Notes under the pieces: model-generated
The model's database searches: none
Seen by the model: only the letters and a program-made list of their open reading frames with translations
What the model was told of the DNA's origin: nothing
Assembly (NCBI GenBank): GCA_001566745.1
Contig: KQ964471.1
Span: 34,832 to 58,168 of the forward strand
Source: Conidiobolus coronatus NRRL 28638
Taxonomy: Eukaryota; Entomophthoromycota; Entomophthoromycetes; Entomophthorales; Conidiobolaceae
DNA: 23,337 nucleotides
Direction of reading: 5' to 3'
Program-made: the position numbers and the translations under genes
Part shown: in pieces, positions 1 through 11,358 of the stretch
Layout of the letters: every line of letters begins with the position of its first letter
Position numbering within the stretch: the first letter of the stretch is position 1

Positions 1-2144
1 AGAAACCTTACTTGATACTAGCTAGAGACACCTTTACTTTTATGAAAAATAGTTTAGTAGCATTACATTAAACTCTAACATCTAATTTAAAGTATATAAA
101 CAGGTTTTATAATATATAATATAATAATATTTTATACCTTATCATTTAGTTTCTAATTTAGCCTACGCTTTTATCTATTCTATAGTATTCTAATGACTTC
201 ATATCAATAAATATAATTTAAGATATATATGCATATTCATTTTTGGGTTAATATTATCTAAGTAGATATTATTTATCTATAAATCTATATTTAATATAAA
301 TATTAAGAGGCTATAAGTATAGTATACGATAGAAAAACTAATAATATATATTTTGAAATCAAAATATTTATATAATTAGACAAAATATTTAAAATATAAT
401 AGTAACCACATCAATTATTCACATAAAGGAAAAGATGTCATAACGATTTGAATTCCATTAGCCAATGGTTATGCATAGATAGTCAACTCTTATATTATCT
501 ATTATAAAAGAGTAATACTAATATAATCTTAAATATATTATACAATTATCATTGGTATATACATATTTCATACAGTATAAACCAAATAAGCGCTGACATA
601 TAGATACTATAAAACTCCAAGTCCTATAATATATTTGTAATTTAATTAAAAATTGAGATGAAAGTAATTCTTTATAAGACTTATTAATAACAATTGGATT
701 ATTCATAATATCACTAGCTAATTATATTTAATCTATATTTAATAAAGAAGAGTAAACATTCAAAATAAAAATTAATTTTAATATTTATTACAAGTATGTT
801 GTGATAAGTAATAATCTAGTGAAGAAAAACATTAATTATTTGTTTTATAATAATATATGTTAATATTACTCTAAAAAATAATATATAAAAATTAAATAAA
901 TATATTTCTTATTTTAAATCATCACCATATCATGACACGTATGTACATGAGCTAAAGTATTGTTTAGCAGCGAATTTCTTTAAAAAAAGGGAAAAGTTAA
1001 ACTGTTTTTATTAAATTGCAATTAGGAATATTATTACTACTGAAATTTTTAAAACTTTATATTTAAATATTGAATATTAAATATAGTACCACTACTTAAT
1101 AAAACAATTATGATTGTACTTCTGTGTATTAAATAAAAATATACGTAAAGTTGAAATGTTTTATAGATAATTCCAACTATTTATTTTATAATTTTTAATA
1201 AAAACATTAATAGTTATTCAGTTAAATATTAATTACAATGTACTTAAATCTTATTAGTAAATAAAATATGCGAAATTTCTTGCAGAATTGAACTCACTTC
1301 ACTTATAAAGATAGTATTATTACGATATTAACCCAATTTATGAAGCAGTATGTAATTTGACTTGGGCTTATAAAATTAGTTAAAGGTTATTAAATCATTA
1401 GCTTTTTAGATTATCCCATTAATTATAATATAATAATTATAAATATACTATGATAGCAAGCAATAACTAAAGAATGGTACATATAAATAAAAGAAGATAT
1501 AGAAATACATTCACCAATAAAATTAAATTAACTCATTTTCCTATTATATTTTTTACTTTTTATTCAATCCTATTAAAACAATTTCTTGAAAATAGTTAAA
1601 ATACTCTAAATTTATTATCGAGCATTGTTTTGTACTTATCTGCTTAATCTGTTTAAGTTACTTACCAAATAGTTTACAAGATTTGGAAAATATGTGTTAA
1701 CTGAGTTATCATTAAATAGCAGAATTAAATCTCATCATAATTTTTGAAAAAAAAGCATTATTAACTTGAAATTAGCTAATATTGATTATCTTGCTACGAT
1801 TATTATTACAGCTTTAGATAAATAAAAAAATTGTTTTATATTGATAATATTTATAAAATATCAGCCAAAAAATAGAGATTTATATGAGAAATGATTTTTA
1901 TTTAATATAAGAATACTAAAATTTAAATGATGTAGTTATAGTTATTGCATTATATTTGAAATTAACTTTAATTCTCACCTGAAAAGAGATATATTATTTC
2001 AACTTAGAAAAAAGAAACTTTTTATTTTACAGCTTAAAGTAAAATCCAAAATACAGTCAGATAGAGCTAAAAATGTTGAATATAAAATTTAGATTTTAAA
2101 ATGCTGAGCAATAACTTTTGTCATGGCTCGCTCTTTATCCTGAT
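1..2144. other. Gene-poor AT-rich intergenic DNA
   Basis: No open reading frame of convincing length or composition is visible on either strand, and I found no tRNA-like cloverleaf. The sequence is dominated by A/T runs with no clear tandem array. The right edge is set by the stop codon of the minus-strand TPR gene, so the last part holds that gene's 3' flank. The left end of the window cuts an unknown neighbouring region. Confidence 0.6.
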
Positions 2145-3459
2145 TTAATGCTGAAGAGAAGAAGGTTGTATATTATCTTCCTTAATTAACTTTTCCAATC
2201 GAGTTTTAATTGTATTCACAGTTTTGGCATCTAAACTTTCTTGCAACTTCTTTTGATTTAAAATCTCTCCATATAGCTGAATAGCATTTGATTTATCGTT
2301 AATTTTCTAAATTTTACATGTTAATTATTAATATATTTGTAAGAATTAAATTATTTACCTCATGAACGAATGCTAAATTATATTTAAGCACCGACAATGT
2401 GTGGTACTGATCGTTTGTGTAACATCCACTAGCTTCTAGGGTTTGAACACCTTTAAGTAAACTGAGCTTAGCAGTTTCGTAGTGCTTCAGTTTAAACTGG
2501 CAGCTGCCCAAGTTACACCAAAGTTGGGCTAATATTTCAGGTGTAGGGTTGAGTATAATGGCTGAATAATAGAGGGGGAGTGAAAGCCTGACTTGGTTGT
2601 TAGCACGGTAAAAATCAGCCAATCGCTCAAAGCAACATACTATCTCTTCTCTTGGGATCCATTTAGGGTATCTTGGAGCAGGGAAGTTATAAGGTAGAGA
2701 AGTTTCTGGATTTATTTTGGATCCTTCGCCATCAAGTGAAAATTCGCTAGTTACTGAATTTGCAAGGTTATTGACTAAAATAACTTCTAAGCTGGAACAC
2801 AAATACTGCTCTTGAGTTGCTAAATACTCCATTCTATCCGCTGGATATTGAATTGCTAACTCCCCATAGTTATGAGCTAATTTTTGGAAGAGTCCAACTA
2901 CTTTTAGCTTAGTTTTTGCAGGAAGAGAGCTGGACAAGCCAACGTCCTTAGGCTTATGGTAAATTGACTTTGGAGCAAGCAATTCCAAGCAGTTGTAGTA
3001 CTGCTTATTTGCCTCTCTCCACTCTTTATTCAGTTCATAAACGTTTGCTAGCTCTAACAAAGTGCCTATATAATATGAAGAAGTTTGGTCAACATCAGCA
3101 TTATTCTTCATAACCTCTATGGCCTTTAAATAATACTCAATAGCCGTTGGATAATCAGCGTGCCTATTTTTTGCCCACAAAGCTTTTCTTAAAAGTTCTC
3201 TAGCATCAGGAGGAAATAATGAAATATTGGGGAAAATTAAATGATAAGCTCCATAGGCGCCTAATACTACACCGCCAATAATAATGCCAATTCTTGAAAA
3301 GCCCCAACTTCTCTTCTCTACAGGCTTTGCTGATATTATTCCTCTTGTTTGCTCCCTATTGAGAGGAATTTTTAATTTTCTTTGTTTTACTAAATTTCTA
3401 TTAAAATTAGTAGTTAAAGTAGCAAATTTATTAAAATTAGAAAATTTTGTCAAGTTCAT
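2145..3459 (-). CDS. Mitochondrial TPR-repeat membrane protein, Mgr3-like (two exons)
   Basis: Exon 1 runs from 3459 down to 2359 (367 codons) and exon 2 from 2306 down to 2145 (53 codons plus TAA), giving 420 residues. Without splicing the frame runs into intron sequence and ends in an AT-rich, unprotein-like tail. Spliced, it continues in frame with a charged helical tail ending IQPSSLQH. The N-terminal 50 residues are basic and rich in Asn, Thr and Ser with no early acids, like a mitochondrial presequence. A single membrane segment lies at about residues 56-76. After it come TPR-like helices (about 86-115, 130-160, 275-305, 312-365), with PPDARELLRKAL directly after the membrane segment. 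This layout matches fungal Mgr3, an adaptor of the inner-membrane i-AAA (Yme1) protease. The exon structure is seen in the sequence; the Mgr3 identity is from family memory and is moderate (about 0.55). Confidence 0.85.
2307..2358 (-). other. 52-bp spliceosomal intron of the TPR gene
   Basis: On the minus strand it begins GTAAAT directly after the codons for VHE and ends TTTAG at 2307. An ATTAAC branch-point-like sequence lies in its 3' half. Removing it joins phase-0 codons (GAG then AAA) and opens a further 53-codon frame. Confidence 0.8.
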
Positions 3460-4025
3460 TATTAATAATTTGTAAAATATAAACTTATTTTTAATAAAGA
3501 GTGAAATATATTAAATCAAATACGAAAAGTTAATATTATTTTAATTTAATAGATTACAACATAAATTAAACTCAACTCATTAATAAAAAGCAATAAAGAA
3601 ATGATGATTTTGGTAAAATTTAAATTTACGTCACAAAATAGACCTAGATCACCATTAATAAATAGTTCCACAAGTATTTTAATTTTATTTCCTGAATACT
3701 TACAAAATATTCAAATAAAGAGTCATATTTCAAATACCATATTAGTAAAGATATTTTTCAATAAATTAATACTAAGCTCAATCTTATTCTTATTATATTG
3801 ATAATAATTTGTTACTATGAGCTTAAAATTAATTTAAAGAAATTACTTTTTTATTTAATTAAGCATATTTTTAAAAAATAAGTGAATATAAAAATAGTCA
3901 CAAATGCAGTAAAGAAAGCATATAGTATTAAGGTAGGAAGCGTGATTAATATATTTATTAAAATAAAAATCAAGGGAAAATATGTGTATTATAAAATCAA
4001 ATTTAATTTGAAATTTTTTGATTAT
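3460..4025. other. Intergenic region: TPR gene promoter side and V-ATPase gene 3' flank
   Basis: Both neighbours are on the minus strand, so this 566-bp stretch must hold the promoter of the TPR gene and the 3' end of the V-ATPase gene. It is very A+T rich. An open frame of 66 codons at 3601-3801 on the plus strand has no recognisable features and composition typical of random AT-rich DNA. I see no distinct regulatory motif. Confidence 0.5.
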
Positions 4026-6582
4026 TTAAGATTCTTCTTCAGCTAAAACTTTAGAAAATTCAAAAGGTTCGAAAGCTCTACCTTTACCATCGTAGAATTT
4101 GCTGTTAAATTCTACCCAGTGAAGACGGAGAGCGTGCAAGAAGGCTGATAAACCTTCCATACCAATTAAAATACCACAGGTTGCAATGAACCAGAAGATA
4201 ACTGCAAGAGGCATTACAATGTAGTATGTGACTCCTTGTAAACCGAAGAAAGGTTTTAAGGTCATGTCCCATAATACAATGGATAACTGTGCGTGAGCTA
4301 GGGATAAGGCCCAGAGACGGAGATATGAAGCTGTGTTAGAAATACATCCAAGACAGAATTCAATAGTATGGATAGCTTGATGAATCATAAGTTCTCCAAA
4401 CTCGAACTGACCGCCGTGACCGTGGCCATCACCATGCTCTTCATCATCATCTACCACAGGTACAGCTTCAGAACCATGACCATTTTCTTCATTGTTAGAA
4501 TGACCGCCAGGCAAGGTAGAGTATCCAGCTGCAGTAGTGCGCTTATGTTCAAGATAAAGGTATACTGGCTTACCGAATAACATAATAGGAACGCAAGCAA
4601 GAGCGGCGATTACTAAAATAGATTGAACAACAGCTTGTCCAGTGTATAATGTATCTTCGGGCTTTACTGTACCAGGTGCCAAGAACATATAAATTAACAT
4701 GTTCAAAAGACCAGGTGGGCTTCCAGCATTAGGTTGATTCCAATCAACACACCACTTGTAAATAATAGTAACTGAGAGATAACCGAAAATACCAAGCATA
4801 AAGACCAACTGAGGGATAAGCTCAAGATAAATACTGTATCCTTCATTGAAATGAGTGAAATTGAAGTAGTTCAAGAAAATACCAAAAGTCATTTGAATAA
4901 CACCAAAGAGGATTGACATCTTCATTTTGTAGGAATTAGTAAAGATTAAAGCATTTTCTGAACCATGCCAAGCTGGATCAATACCAATAGGGTAAATGCC
5001 TATTTGTTTAGCACTAATAACTCCTTCGCCATCATCGAATTTCCATCCAGATCCGAAGATATTAATTGAACGAGAGAAAATATCATTATAAATGAAACCA
5101 GTGTAAATTGCAAACAAACCCATTAACAATACAATATAACGACCTCCGAATAACATGGTAAAGAATTCACTTCCTTTAGTCTTAGAAAGCTTGTTTTCAT
5201 TTAAGACTAAATAAAGAGCAACTAAGAATGTAATGAAACCGTGACCAATATCACCGAACATAACGGCGAATAAGAAGGGGAAGGAAATAATGGTAAAGAG
5301 ACCTGGATTAACTTCTCCATATTTAGCAACACCGTAAGAGTCAACAATTCCTTGGAATCCAGCAGTGAATCTATCGGTACGATGGAAAGTAGGAGGTGTG
5401 CGCTTAGTCTTAACTTCGTGAAGAAGTGATCCTTGCATATTTTCACTTTCACCAGCTTGTCTCAATGTAGCTTGGACTTGGTCGATGGAATTGGTAGGAG
5501 TCCACCCTTCAGCAATAAGACAACGACGAGTATTATCATAATTGAAAAGATTCATAGTGTGGTAAATGGCCTTTTCTTTCTTAACAATTGCCATCCACAT
5601 TAAAACATCTTCAGAAATACGGATTAATTCAGCTCTACGAGCGTGATTGGTATTATAAAGAACAGAAGTTAAATCATTGATGCGGTTGGAGACTTGAGAC
5701 ATAGCGGTATGTCTAGAATCGGGATGATCATCAATTGAATATAAAGTAGCTCCTAAAGATTCAGCAATCTTACGAGCCTTATTTAAAACTTCTTGACCGT
5801 GAGAGAAGATGACGAATACATTCTTTTCAATATTTTCGTCGGTATTAGGGTCGACAACAGCTTCCTTAATTTCAGCTTGATTCATATACAAGTTACCACG
5901 TAAAGCTCTCCATAAAACACGCTCAAAAGTGTTAATTCTAGAACGAGGAATAACACCGGAAATGAAACCTAAGTTAATAGCACGACCTCCACTTTCTTGG
6001 AAGTTAGATTCAACATCTAATAATAAAGGAGTAGTACCATCTTCACCCAAGCGCAAAGCATCATCTTGAGAATAAGCAGCCTATAAAATGGCAAAATTAT
6101 TAATAAAAATATAAATATTAAATAATATTAAATAAGCATACTTTTTGGAAGAAAGACTCAGCTTCATTTAAAACGTGTCTCATTTCGGTTAATTCCAAAT
6201 TACGTTTCATTAACTTAGTATAAGAATTATTTAATTCTAATAAACGATTTTCATGTAAAGTAATAGCTTGAGCTAAATCATCAATTTCACGAGGACTTCT
6301 CAATCTAGTATGAGTACCAATTTCAGGTAAAGGAGCTACCCTAATATCGGTTTTTTCTAATTGAGATTGGAAAAAGCGTAATTTTCTTTCTAATTCTACA
6401 AAGCGACGGATTTCACCAACGAAAGAACGTTGAAAGGCGTTAACTTGGGGGTTTAAATCTCTAAATTCGATTAAACCTTGCTCTCCGAGTAAATTACAAG
6501 TTGAAGGAGCCAATTCATAAGGGATATAGAGTTGAATTAAACTCATCTCTTCACTACGGAAGAGACTTGAATTATTAGTCAT
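4026..6582 (-). CDS. VPH1: V-type H+-ATPase Vo subunit a (Vph1/Stv1 family), two exons
   Basis: Exon 1 is 6582-6142 (147 codons) and exon 2 is 6080-4026, giving 831 residues, close to the roughly 840 of yeast Vph1. Subunit a links the V1 and Vo sectors and provides the two half-channels for protons in vacuolar or endosomal membranes. Residues 1-400 form the cytosolic arm, with a family start (FRSEEMSLIQLYIP) and coiled-coil stretches near 60-145. NLGFISGVIPR and FERVLWRALRGN follow the splice junction. The membrane part starts near EVNPGLFTIISFPF and MFGDIGHG. The essential arginine in YLRLWALSLAHAQ falls at residue 735, H743 follows, and E789 and R799 lie in the last membrane helix (MEGLSAFLHALRLHW). 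These numbers are the same as in yeast Vph1. A His/Gly/acid-rich loop (about 672-705) precedes the arginine helix. The ATG is chosen because the conserved N-terminus begins within ten residues. Whether it serves the vacuolar or Golgi isoform cannot be told. Confidence 0.97.
6081..6141 (-). other. 61-bp spliceosomal intron of the V-ATPase subunit a gene
   Basis: On the minus strand it begins GTATGC after the codons for SFFQK and ends TTTTATAG before GCTGCTTATTCTCAAG. Splicing joins phase-0 codons. It restores the unbroken family alignment between the N-terminal coiled coil and the NLGFISGVIPR block. Confidence 0.93.
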
Positions 6583-7450
6583 TTTTAATTGTTAATCTTT
6601 TTCAAAGTTTTTTAGTTTTTTAGTATAATGTAGCTAAATTATTAAAATAACAAATACAAATAGTTGAGTTAGGGTGTGAGTGAGGTAGGTGTTTAGGAAA
6701 GAAACTGTATAAACGCAAAACCCAAGTTGAATATAATCACCCATAATACTAATTCACTTTCTATTTCAAATTGAGCCAATTACGAGTGAAAATCTGCGAA
6801 TATAATTGGACAGCTTTGTGATTGAATAGCCATTATATACTGTATTTCCAATTAGAATATAAATATAAAGATATAAGTAAGTTAATTGCCTAGAAAGTGA
6901 TTTAAATATGAAACTATCATATAAAAGCATTTTGATAGATAATATCTGGCTCTAGTTCAGTATAAATATAATAAATTATTTATTAACTATAAAACTGATA
7001 AAATCAATAAAAATCGAATAGTGAATGAGAATACTCTGTAAAATGTTAAATTTTGAAGGGCATCATTACATCATTAAGCCAATAAAAGTATATAAACCAT
7101 TTTATATATAGTTAGTATACAAAAGTATACAAATTCTGTTTCTATCAATATTTATTTTATAATTATGGTTATTTAATACGCCCTGAGGGTTAAGAATATT
7201 TAGTATAGTTAGAAATGATCGATAATAAAAAGTTGTGTGTTAAAAGTGTATATAAATATAAAAATATAAGAGTTAAATTGTGAGATAAAATATAAAAAGT
7301 AAAAAAGGTTGAAATTAGAGTAACCGAATAAAAAAATAAAAATAATATAATAATAATATAATTTATAACAACTGAACTTTTATAATTGATAAAGTATACA
7401 AATTTAAATATTTAATACTATTGAAATAAATTAAATAATACTGCCAATAA
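6583..7450. other. Upstream region of the V-ATPase gene and 5' flank of tRNA-Pro
   Basis: This 868-bp gene-free stretch holds the minus-strand promoter of the V-ATPase gene next to 6583. Towards 7250-7440 it becomes a purine-rich run with A-tracts and short TAA/AAT repeats ahead of the tRNA gene. No specific motif stands out. Confidence 0.5.
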
Positions 7451-7522
7451 GGCTCGATGGTTTAGTGGTATAATTCTCCCTTAGGGTGGGAGAGGTCCTG
7501 GGTTCGATTCCCAGTCGAGCCC
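7451..7522 (+). tRNA. tRNA-Pro(AGG)
   Basis: A 72-nt cloverleaf can be folded by eye. The acceptor GGCTCGA pairs with TCGAGCC, followed by discriminator C. The D-arm begins with GTTTAGTGG. The anticodon stem CTCCC/GGGAG encloses loop TTAGGGT, with anticodon AGG (reads CCT after inosine modification). The T-arm is CCTGG-GTTCGATT-CCCAG-like. There is no intron. The DNA gives no CCA end, as expected for a eukaryotic gene. Confidence 0.97.
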
Positions 7523-7534
7523 TTAATGAGTTTA

Positions 7535-7541
7535 TTTTTTT
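7535..7541 (+). terminator. Pol III terminator of tRNA-Pro
   Basis: A run of seven T residues begins 13 nt after the tRNA 3' end. Oligo-T on the coding strand is the standard RNA polymerase III stop signal. Confidence 0.85.
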
Positions 7542-8220
7542 CTAATAGTACTACTTTAAATTTTAGATTATTTGATTTAATCATTCTTGTAATATATTAT
7601 GAACCCGATATTAATTGAGCTAGCTTTATTTACTATCAAATAGAGTATACCTAAAAATAATCTAAATATAATAATTAATTTTAGCCTTTAAACTACCCCA
7701 GCTAGTATGTTTAATTCAATTGTACACCAACTAATAATTAGCATTCAATTAATCAATTGACTATAACTATCCCCATAATCAATGCTTAATAACTATCTCG
7801 TTTACTATAACAAACTTAAAAAAGCATGTTATAAATATATATTTTTAGAGCATCTAACAACTATAATGTAGATATTAATATATTGATAGCTTAGTATGAT
7901 TATATATTGTTGCTAGGATTGTGGTTTAACTTCGTTATACAAATAATAAACTACTTTGACTTGATTTTTAGAATTTACCAATCTTCTAAATCAACAAGTG
8001 AAATGAAAATTTACATGATATATAATTTAATATACAAATCTCTCCATTAACCTATTATCTCAATGATATATATAATTTTTAACCTGCCGATCAAGCAATT
8101 TTTATATCCTGTGGTTCGATTAAAAACCGCGAGTATCACTACCCTATTAATAACATATTTTTAGAATATATTAATTAATTTATTCAATTTTTTGCGCCTT
8201 GTTTTTAATAAATTATTATA

Positions 8221-8257
8221 ATTTGCCGTCAATTTTGACGATTATCAACTGGCAAAT
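8221..8257. repeat. Nested inverted repeat
   Basis: Outer arms ATTTGCC (8221-8227) and GGCAAAT (8251-8257) are perfect complements. Inside, CGTCAA (8227-8232) and TTGACG (8235-8240) form a second, six-base-pair hairpin with a TT loop; the C at 8227 is shared, so the two pairings overlap by one base. It stands out for its G+C in AT-rich surroundings. The function is unknown. Confidence 0.6.
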
Positions 8258-9112
8258 AAATATATTTTTCCTAATTTATGAGCTGAAAAGGTGTACAACA
8301 TTGCTAGAGGTAGATTATTTGAATTAGAAGCGAGCCTGCTAATTGAACTCACCAAAATTACCCTTTTGCAAATTAAACTTAAATCAATTAACCAAGCTTA
8401 TTATAGAGTTATCAATATTTAGTCAAATTCATTACCAATAGCACTTTTCTGACTATTAATTACATCAATATTATCTCTGTAACAAATTTGGGTTAAACTT
8501 TTCTCCAGATAATTATTGTTAAAAATAGGTGTTAATATACTTCTAAGTTAACTAGAAATAAATAGTTTAGCGTGTGTAAATGTTTAAAGTTGTCTTTTGA
8601 CCGAGTTGAGTAATCATAGCGTGTATACTATTTAATTGTAAATGTAATCCTCTTTAGAAACAAATATTCTTAAATGTGCATTGTGAGTGATTTAGGGGCT
8701 TTTGATTGGATGAAAATATATAATTAACCAATAAATACTCAGAGTCTAGAGAGCTAAATAGGCTTATCAGATACAAATAATGAAATGTAAGTAATAGAAA
8801 ATAACAATAATAAAAGCTTAGCCTGATTGAGCATGTCAATACAAAAGGAAAAGAAAACTCTCCTAGCCTGATGGGGACCATACAAATAAAAGGATTGGCG
8901 AGGGAAATTCATTGCAAGGAAAAACTTCGATTTAAGGAGAATTTTATGGTTAATGAGAGTTGATTGGTAAGTTTAGGAAATTTAGGAAAACTTGCTATAA
9001 ATTGAATCATTTGACTTTTAGTTTTAAACTTTGTTTTTAGTCCCTGAATAATTTTTCAACTTATTTATTTTACCTTTGCTCTTCTCTCTTTGTTGTTATT
9101 TTATTTATCGGA

Positions 9113-10321
9113 ATGAGCTTAAGAGTCAAGTCCTTGTATCGTCAAAAAGATTCCATAGCTGAATCCTCCTTACATGCTAAAGATTATATTAAGAAAACTT
9201 TTAGAAAGAGTTTGAGAAGCTTCTCTAGCAACCCCAGTATTAATAGCGATGATGGTTTATTAAACCCTGTTCAAACAACACCACTTCCAATCATTGAAGA
9301 CTTGGACCTTGGTGGGCAGTTCAGTACGGAGTTTAGACAATTTAAAACCCCAAAAACTCCAAGGAATAAGCCTAAAGAACCCACTCCAGAGTGGATGAAG
9401 CTTGCAGAGCCTGTTCTTGTTAGTCCTATTCAGATCCCAAGTGGCATACAAACAGCTCCACCAACTCAGTCAATCGAAGCGGTGCCCAATCTAAGCAATG
9501 ACACTCATCCCTCCACGCCAGCCACGCTCACAACCAATCCCAGCCACGACCCCCCTGAATTAGTTATCTCCCCACATCCTCATATTTCTACAGTACCTCT
9601 TGCAGACCTCCTTAAACCTGTTCAATTACCCAATGCTATTGAAATAGACTCTGAGGGCAGAACTCTATTACAATCTCCCAACCCTCCCAGAGCTTCTAAT
9701 GGCCCAGTTCCACCTCAACTCCCCAATTTGGATACTTTACTAAATTTCAAAATCGATACCAGTGCCTTTTCAAAAATAATTAAATCTCCAACCAGCCACA
9801 ATCGAACCAAGTCCTTGCCAAATCTCCTCTTTATTAGCAACACTAATGAAGACAACACCGGCTACACATTCTCTGAGAAATACCCCAAAGTACCAAAACT
9901 CCAAGCTGCACCTAAATCCCAGCATGTAAGACGTGGGTCATGCCACTTACCAAACTCCACCACAAAGGCTTACATTTCAACTGAAAACCAAGATGAGGAG
10001 TCAGAACCCAATTTCCTCCAAAATCGAGAACGCCGCAAATCTTCCCCTGAAATCGGTACTGTAACCAAACTCGAAAGCATTCACAATAACGCCATAACCC
10101 AGCAACTATCCCATCCAGTTGGCACAGAAGAGTTTGAGCAAAAGAGAGCTTCAATTCTATTAGAGAAAGCTGGAAATGGACAGTTGATAGAAAAGCATAA
10201 AACCCATTTGAAGAGCTTGAGGTTAATTTCAAAGGTTAAAAATTCTATTAAGTTTGGCAGCTTAAAGGTAGCTAAAGGGTTTATGGGAAGAATGAATGTT
10301 AAGGAAATTTTCTCTTCTTAA
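9113..10321 (+). CDS. Pro/Ser/Thr-rich disordered protein of unknown function
   Basis: A single 402-codon open frame starts at ATG after a pyrimidine-rich leader and ends in TAA. Its G+C is clearly above that of the flanks and its codon choice resembles the neighbouring genes, so I regard it as real. I do not recognise the family. Residues 1-45 are basic with many Ser (DYIKKTFRKSLRSFSS). The middle (about 50-330) is low-complexity and rich in Pro, Ser, Thr and Asn, with several S/T-P sites (KTPKTP, PTPEW, LVSPI) and many KS/RS sites (RRKSSPE, RRGSCH, NRTKSLPN) of the type kinases or 14-3-3 proteins use. The last 70 residues are more ordered, with a helical EQKRASILLEKAGNGQ followed by a basic tail ending VKEIFSS. 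No membrane segment or signal peptide is visible. A regulatory or cytoskeletal adaptor role would be guesswork. Confidence 0.75.
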   Translation: MSLRVKSLYRQKDSIAESSLHAKDYIKKTFRKSLRSFSSNPSINSDDGLLNPVQTTPLPIIEDLDLGGQFSTEFRQFKTPKTPRNKPKEPTPEWMKLAEPVLVSPIQIPSGIQTAPPTQSIEAVPNLSNDTHPSTPATLTTNPSHDPPELVISPHPHISTVPLADLLKPVQLPNAIEIDSEGRTLLQSPNPPRASNGPVPPQLPNLDTLLNFKIDTSAFSKIIKSPTSHNRTKSLPNLLFISNTNEDNTGYTFSEKYPKVPKLQAAPKSQHVRRGSCHLPNSTTKAYISTENQDEESEPNFLQNRERRKSSPEIGTVTKLESIHNNAITQQLSHPVGTEEFEQKRASILLEKAGNGQLIEKHKTHLKSLRLISKVKNSIKFGSLKVAKGFMGRMNVKEIFSS

Positions 10322-10662
10322 GTAATACTTTACAGCACTTTTAATACGAAAGCCACTAAATTATTTACTGAATGAAGGAATAGGAAGAATAAGGATAGTC
10401 TTTTTAGCATTTACTATATACAACCTGGTTTATTATTTTTGCAGGCAAATTTATTATAACTTTATAATAATCGCAAGGATCTATATTACATTACAAGATA
10501 GCGGTGGCAATATTGTACATTTCTCTACCACGCTCTCTGTCAGAAGAGTTTTCAACTCTATTAATTATATATACACACACTTACTCCCTCCCGATATTTA
10601 CACCATTTTCCATCCACACATACTCATTGTATACACACGCTAAACTTTAACATTGAGATATT

Positions 10663-10688
10663 ATAAATATAAATATAAATATAAATAT
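10663..10688. repeat. (ATAAAT)4 microsatellite
   Basis: Four full hexamer copies of ATAAAT plus a partial one are read directly, flanked on both sides by ATTATAAAT-like sequence. Confidence 0.85.
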
Positions 10689-11331
10689 TATAAATTTGAC
10701 CATATGTAACATTAACTATAATTATATTTTTTATATATTACTCTACTATTTTATCACATCATTATAATCGCTTATCGTATCTTAAATTTAATAAGTAATT
10801 AATTAATAATTTTTGAAACAACTTAGCAATTAACTAAAAATTTCAAACTAATTGCGCTTTTTATATTATGCAGTCACAGGTACTATTAGTTTTTGTTTGT
10901 TAAGCAAAGTAAAGAAGAAATATTTGTTATTATTTTAATATATCTTAAATTTATCTTTGTTTAAGCTTAATTTTTTATTATTGTTGATTATTGTGTGTAA
11001 GTTTATGAAATTTTTCATGTTTATTTTGCGTAATTTAGAGTAAACTTATGTTTTATTTGAAAATTTTTGATATATAAGAGAATTAACTTGTAAATAGTGG
11101 ATAATTTATAATTAATAAGCTAAAAATTAGAAAAGTAATATTAAAAAACTATATCTCTAAGCTAATAATATTATAAATTAATTAACAAACGAGAACATTG
11201 AATTAAATTTGTTATAAAATTTATTTTGGAGGACTAATGAAAGAGGTGGTCTAAAATTGCTTATCATTTCCTATATACAATGAGTGTGACAGATAAATTA
11301 TCTAGAAAGAAAGCAGCGCTAACTAATACAG

Positions 11332-11358
11332 ACAGTATATGAAATGAACAGTATATGA
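11332..11358. repeat. 11-bp direct repeat ACAGTATATGA
   Basis: ACAGTATATGA occurs at 11332-11342 and again at 11348-11358, at the start of the G+C-rich island. The second copy leads into an ATGAG...CTCAT hairpin ending at about 11378. Confidence 0.7.

Larger units (their letters stand above)
7523..9112. other. Intergenic region upstream of the 402-aa gene
   Basis: A 1.59-kb stretch with no credible gene. It contains the tRNA-Pro terminator, a nested inverted repeat at 8221-8257, and near its right end a duplicated TTTAGGAAA (about 8972-8989). A TATAAA-like box lies near 8996-9001, followed by a pyrimidine-rich leader (about 9070-9105) directly before the ATG at 9113. The last three are plausible promoter parts of the plus-strand gene. 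Confidence 0.5.

Noticed and set aside
245-300. Resemblance of the left end (TTTATCTATAAATCTATAT) to sequence near 20088-20106
   Set aside because: About 20 bases match with one indel, but both are simple A/T-rich sequence and the similarity does not extend.
3601-3801. 66-codon plus-strand frame between the TPR and V-ATPase genes
   Set aside because: Composition is that of random AT-rich DNA (Ile, Leu, Phe, Asn, Lys), with no motif and no supporting context.
8108-8135. tRNA-like GGTTCGATT with short flanking complement
   Set aside because: Only a B-box-like fragment is present. No acceptor, D-arm or anticodon stem can be built around it.
8654-8881. 75-codon minus-strand frame upstream of the 402-residue gene
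   Set aside because: Although moderately hydrophobic, it is short, AT-driven, and has no homology I recognise or promoter-like context.
9912-10232. Antisense 106-codon frame in the 402-residue gene
   Set aside because: The plus frame is longer, has the better start context and composition, and fully explains the coding signal.
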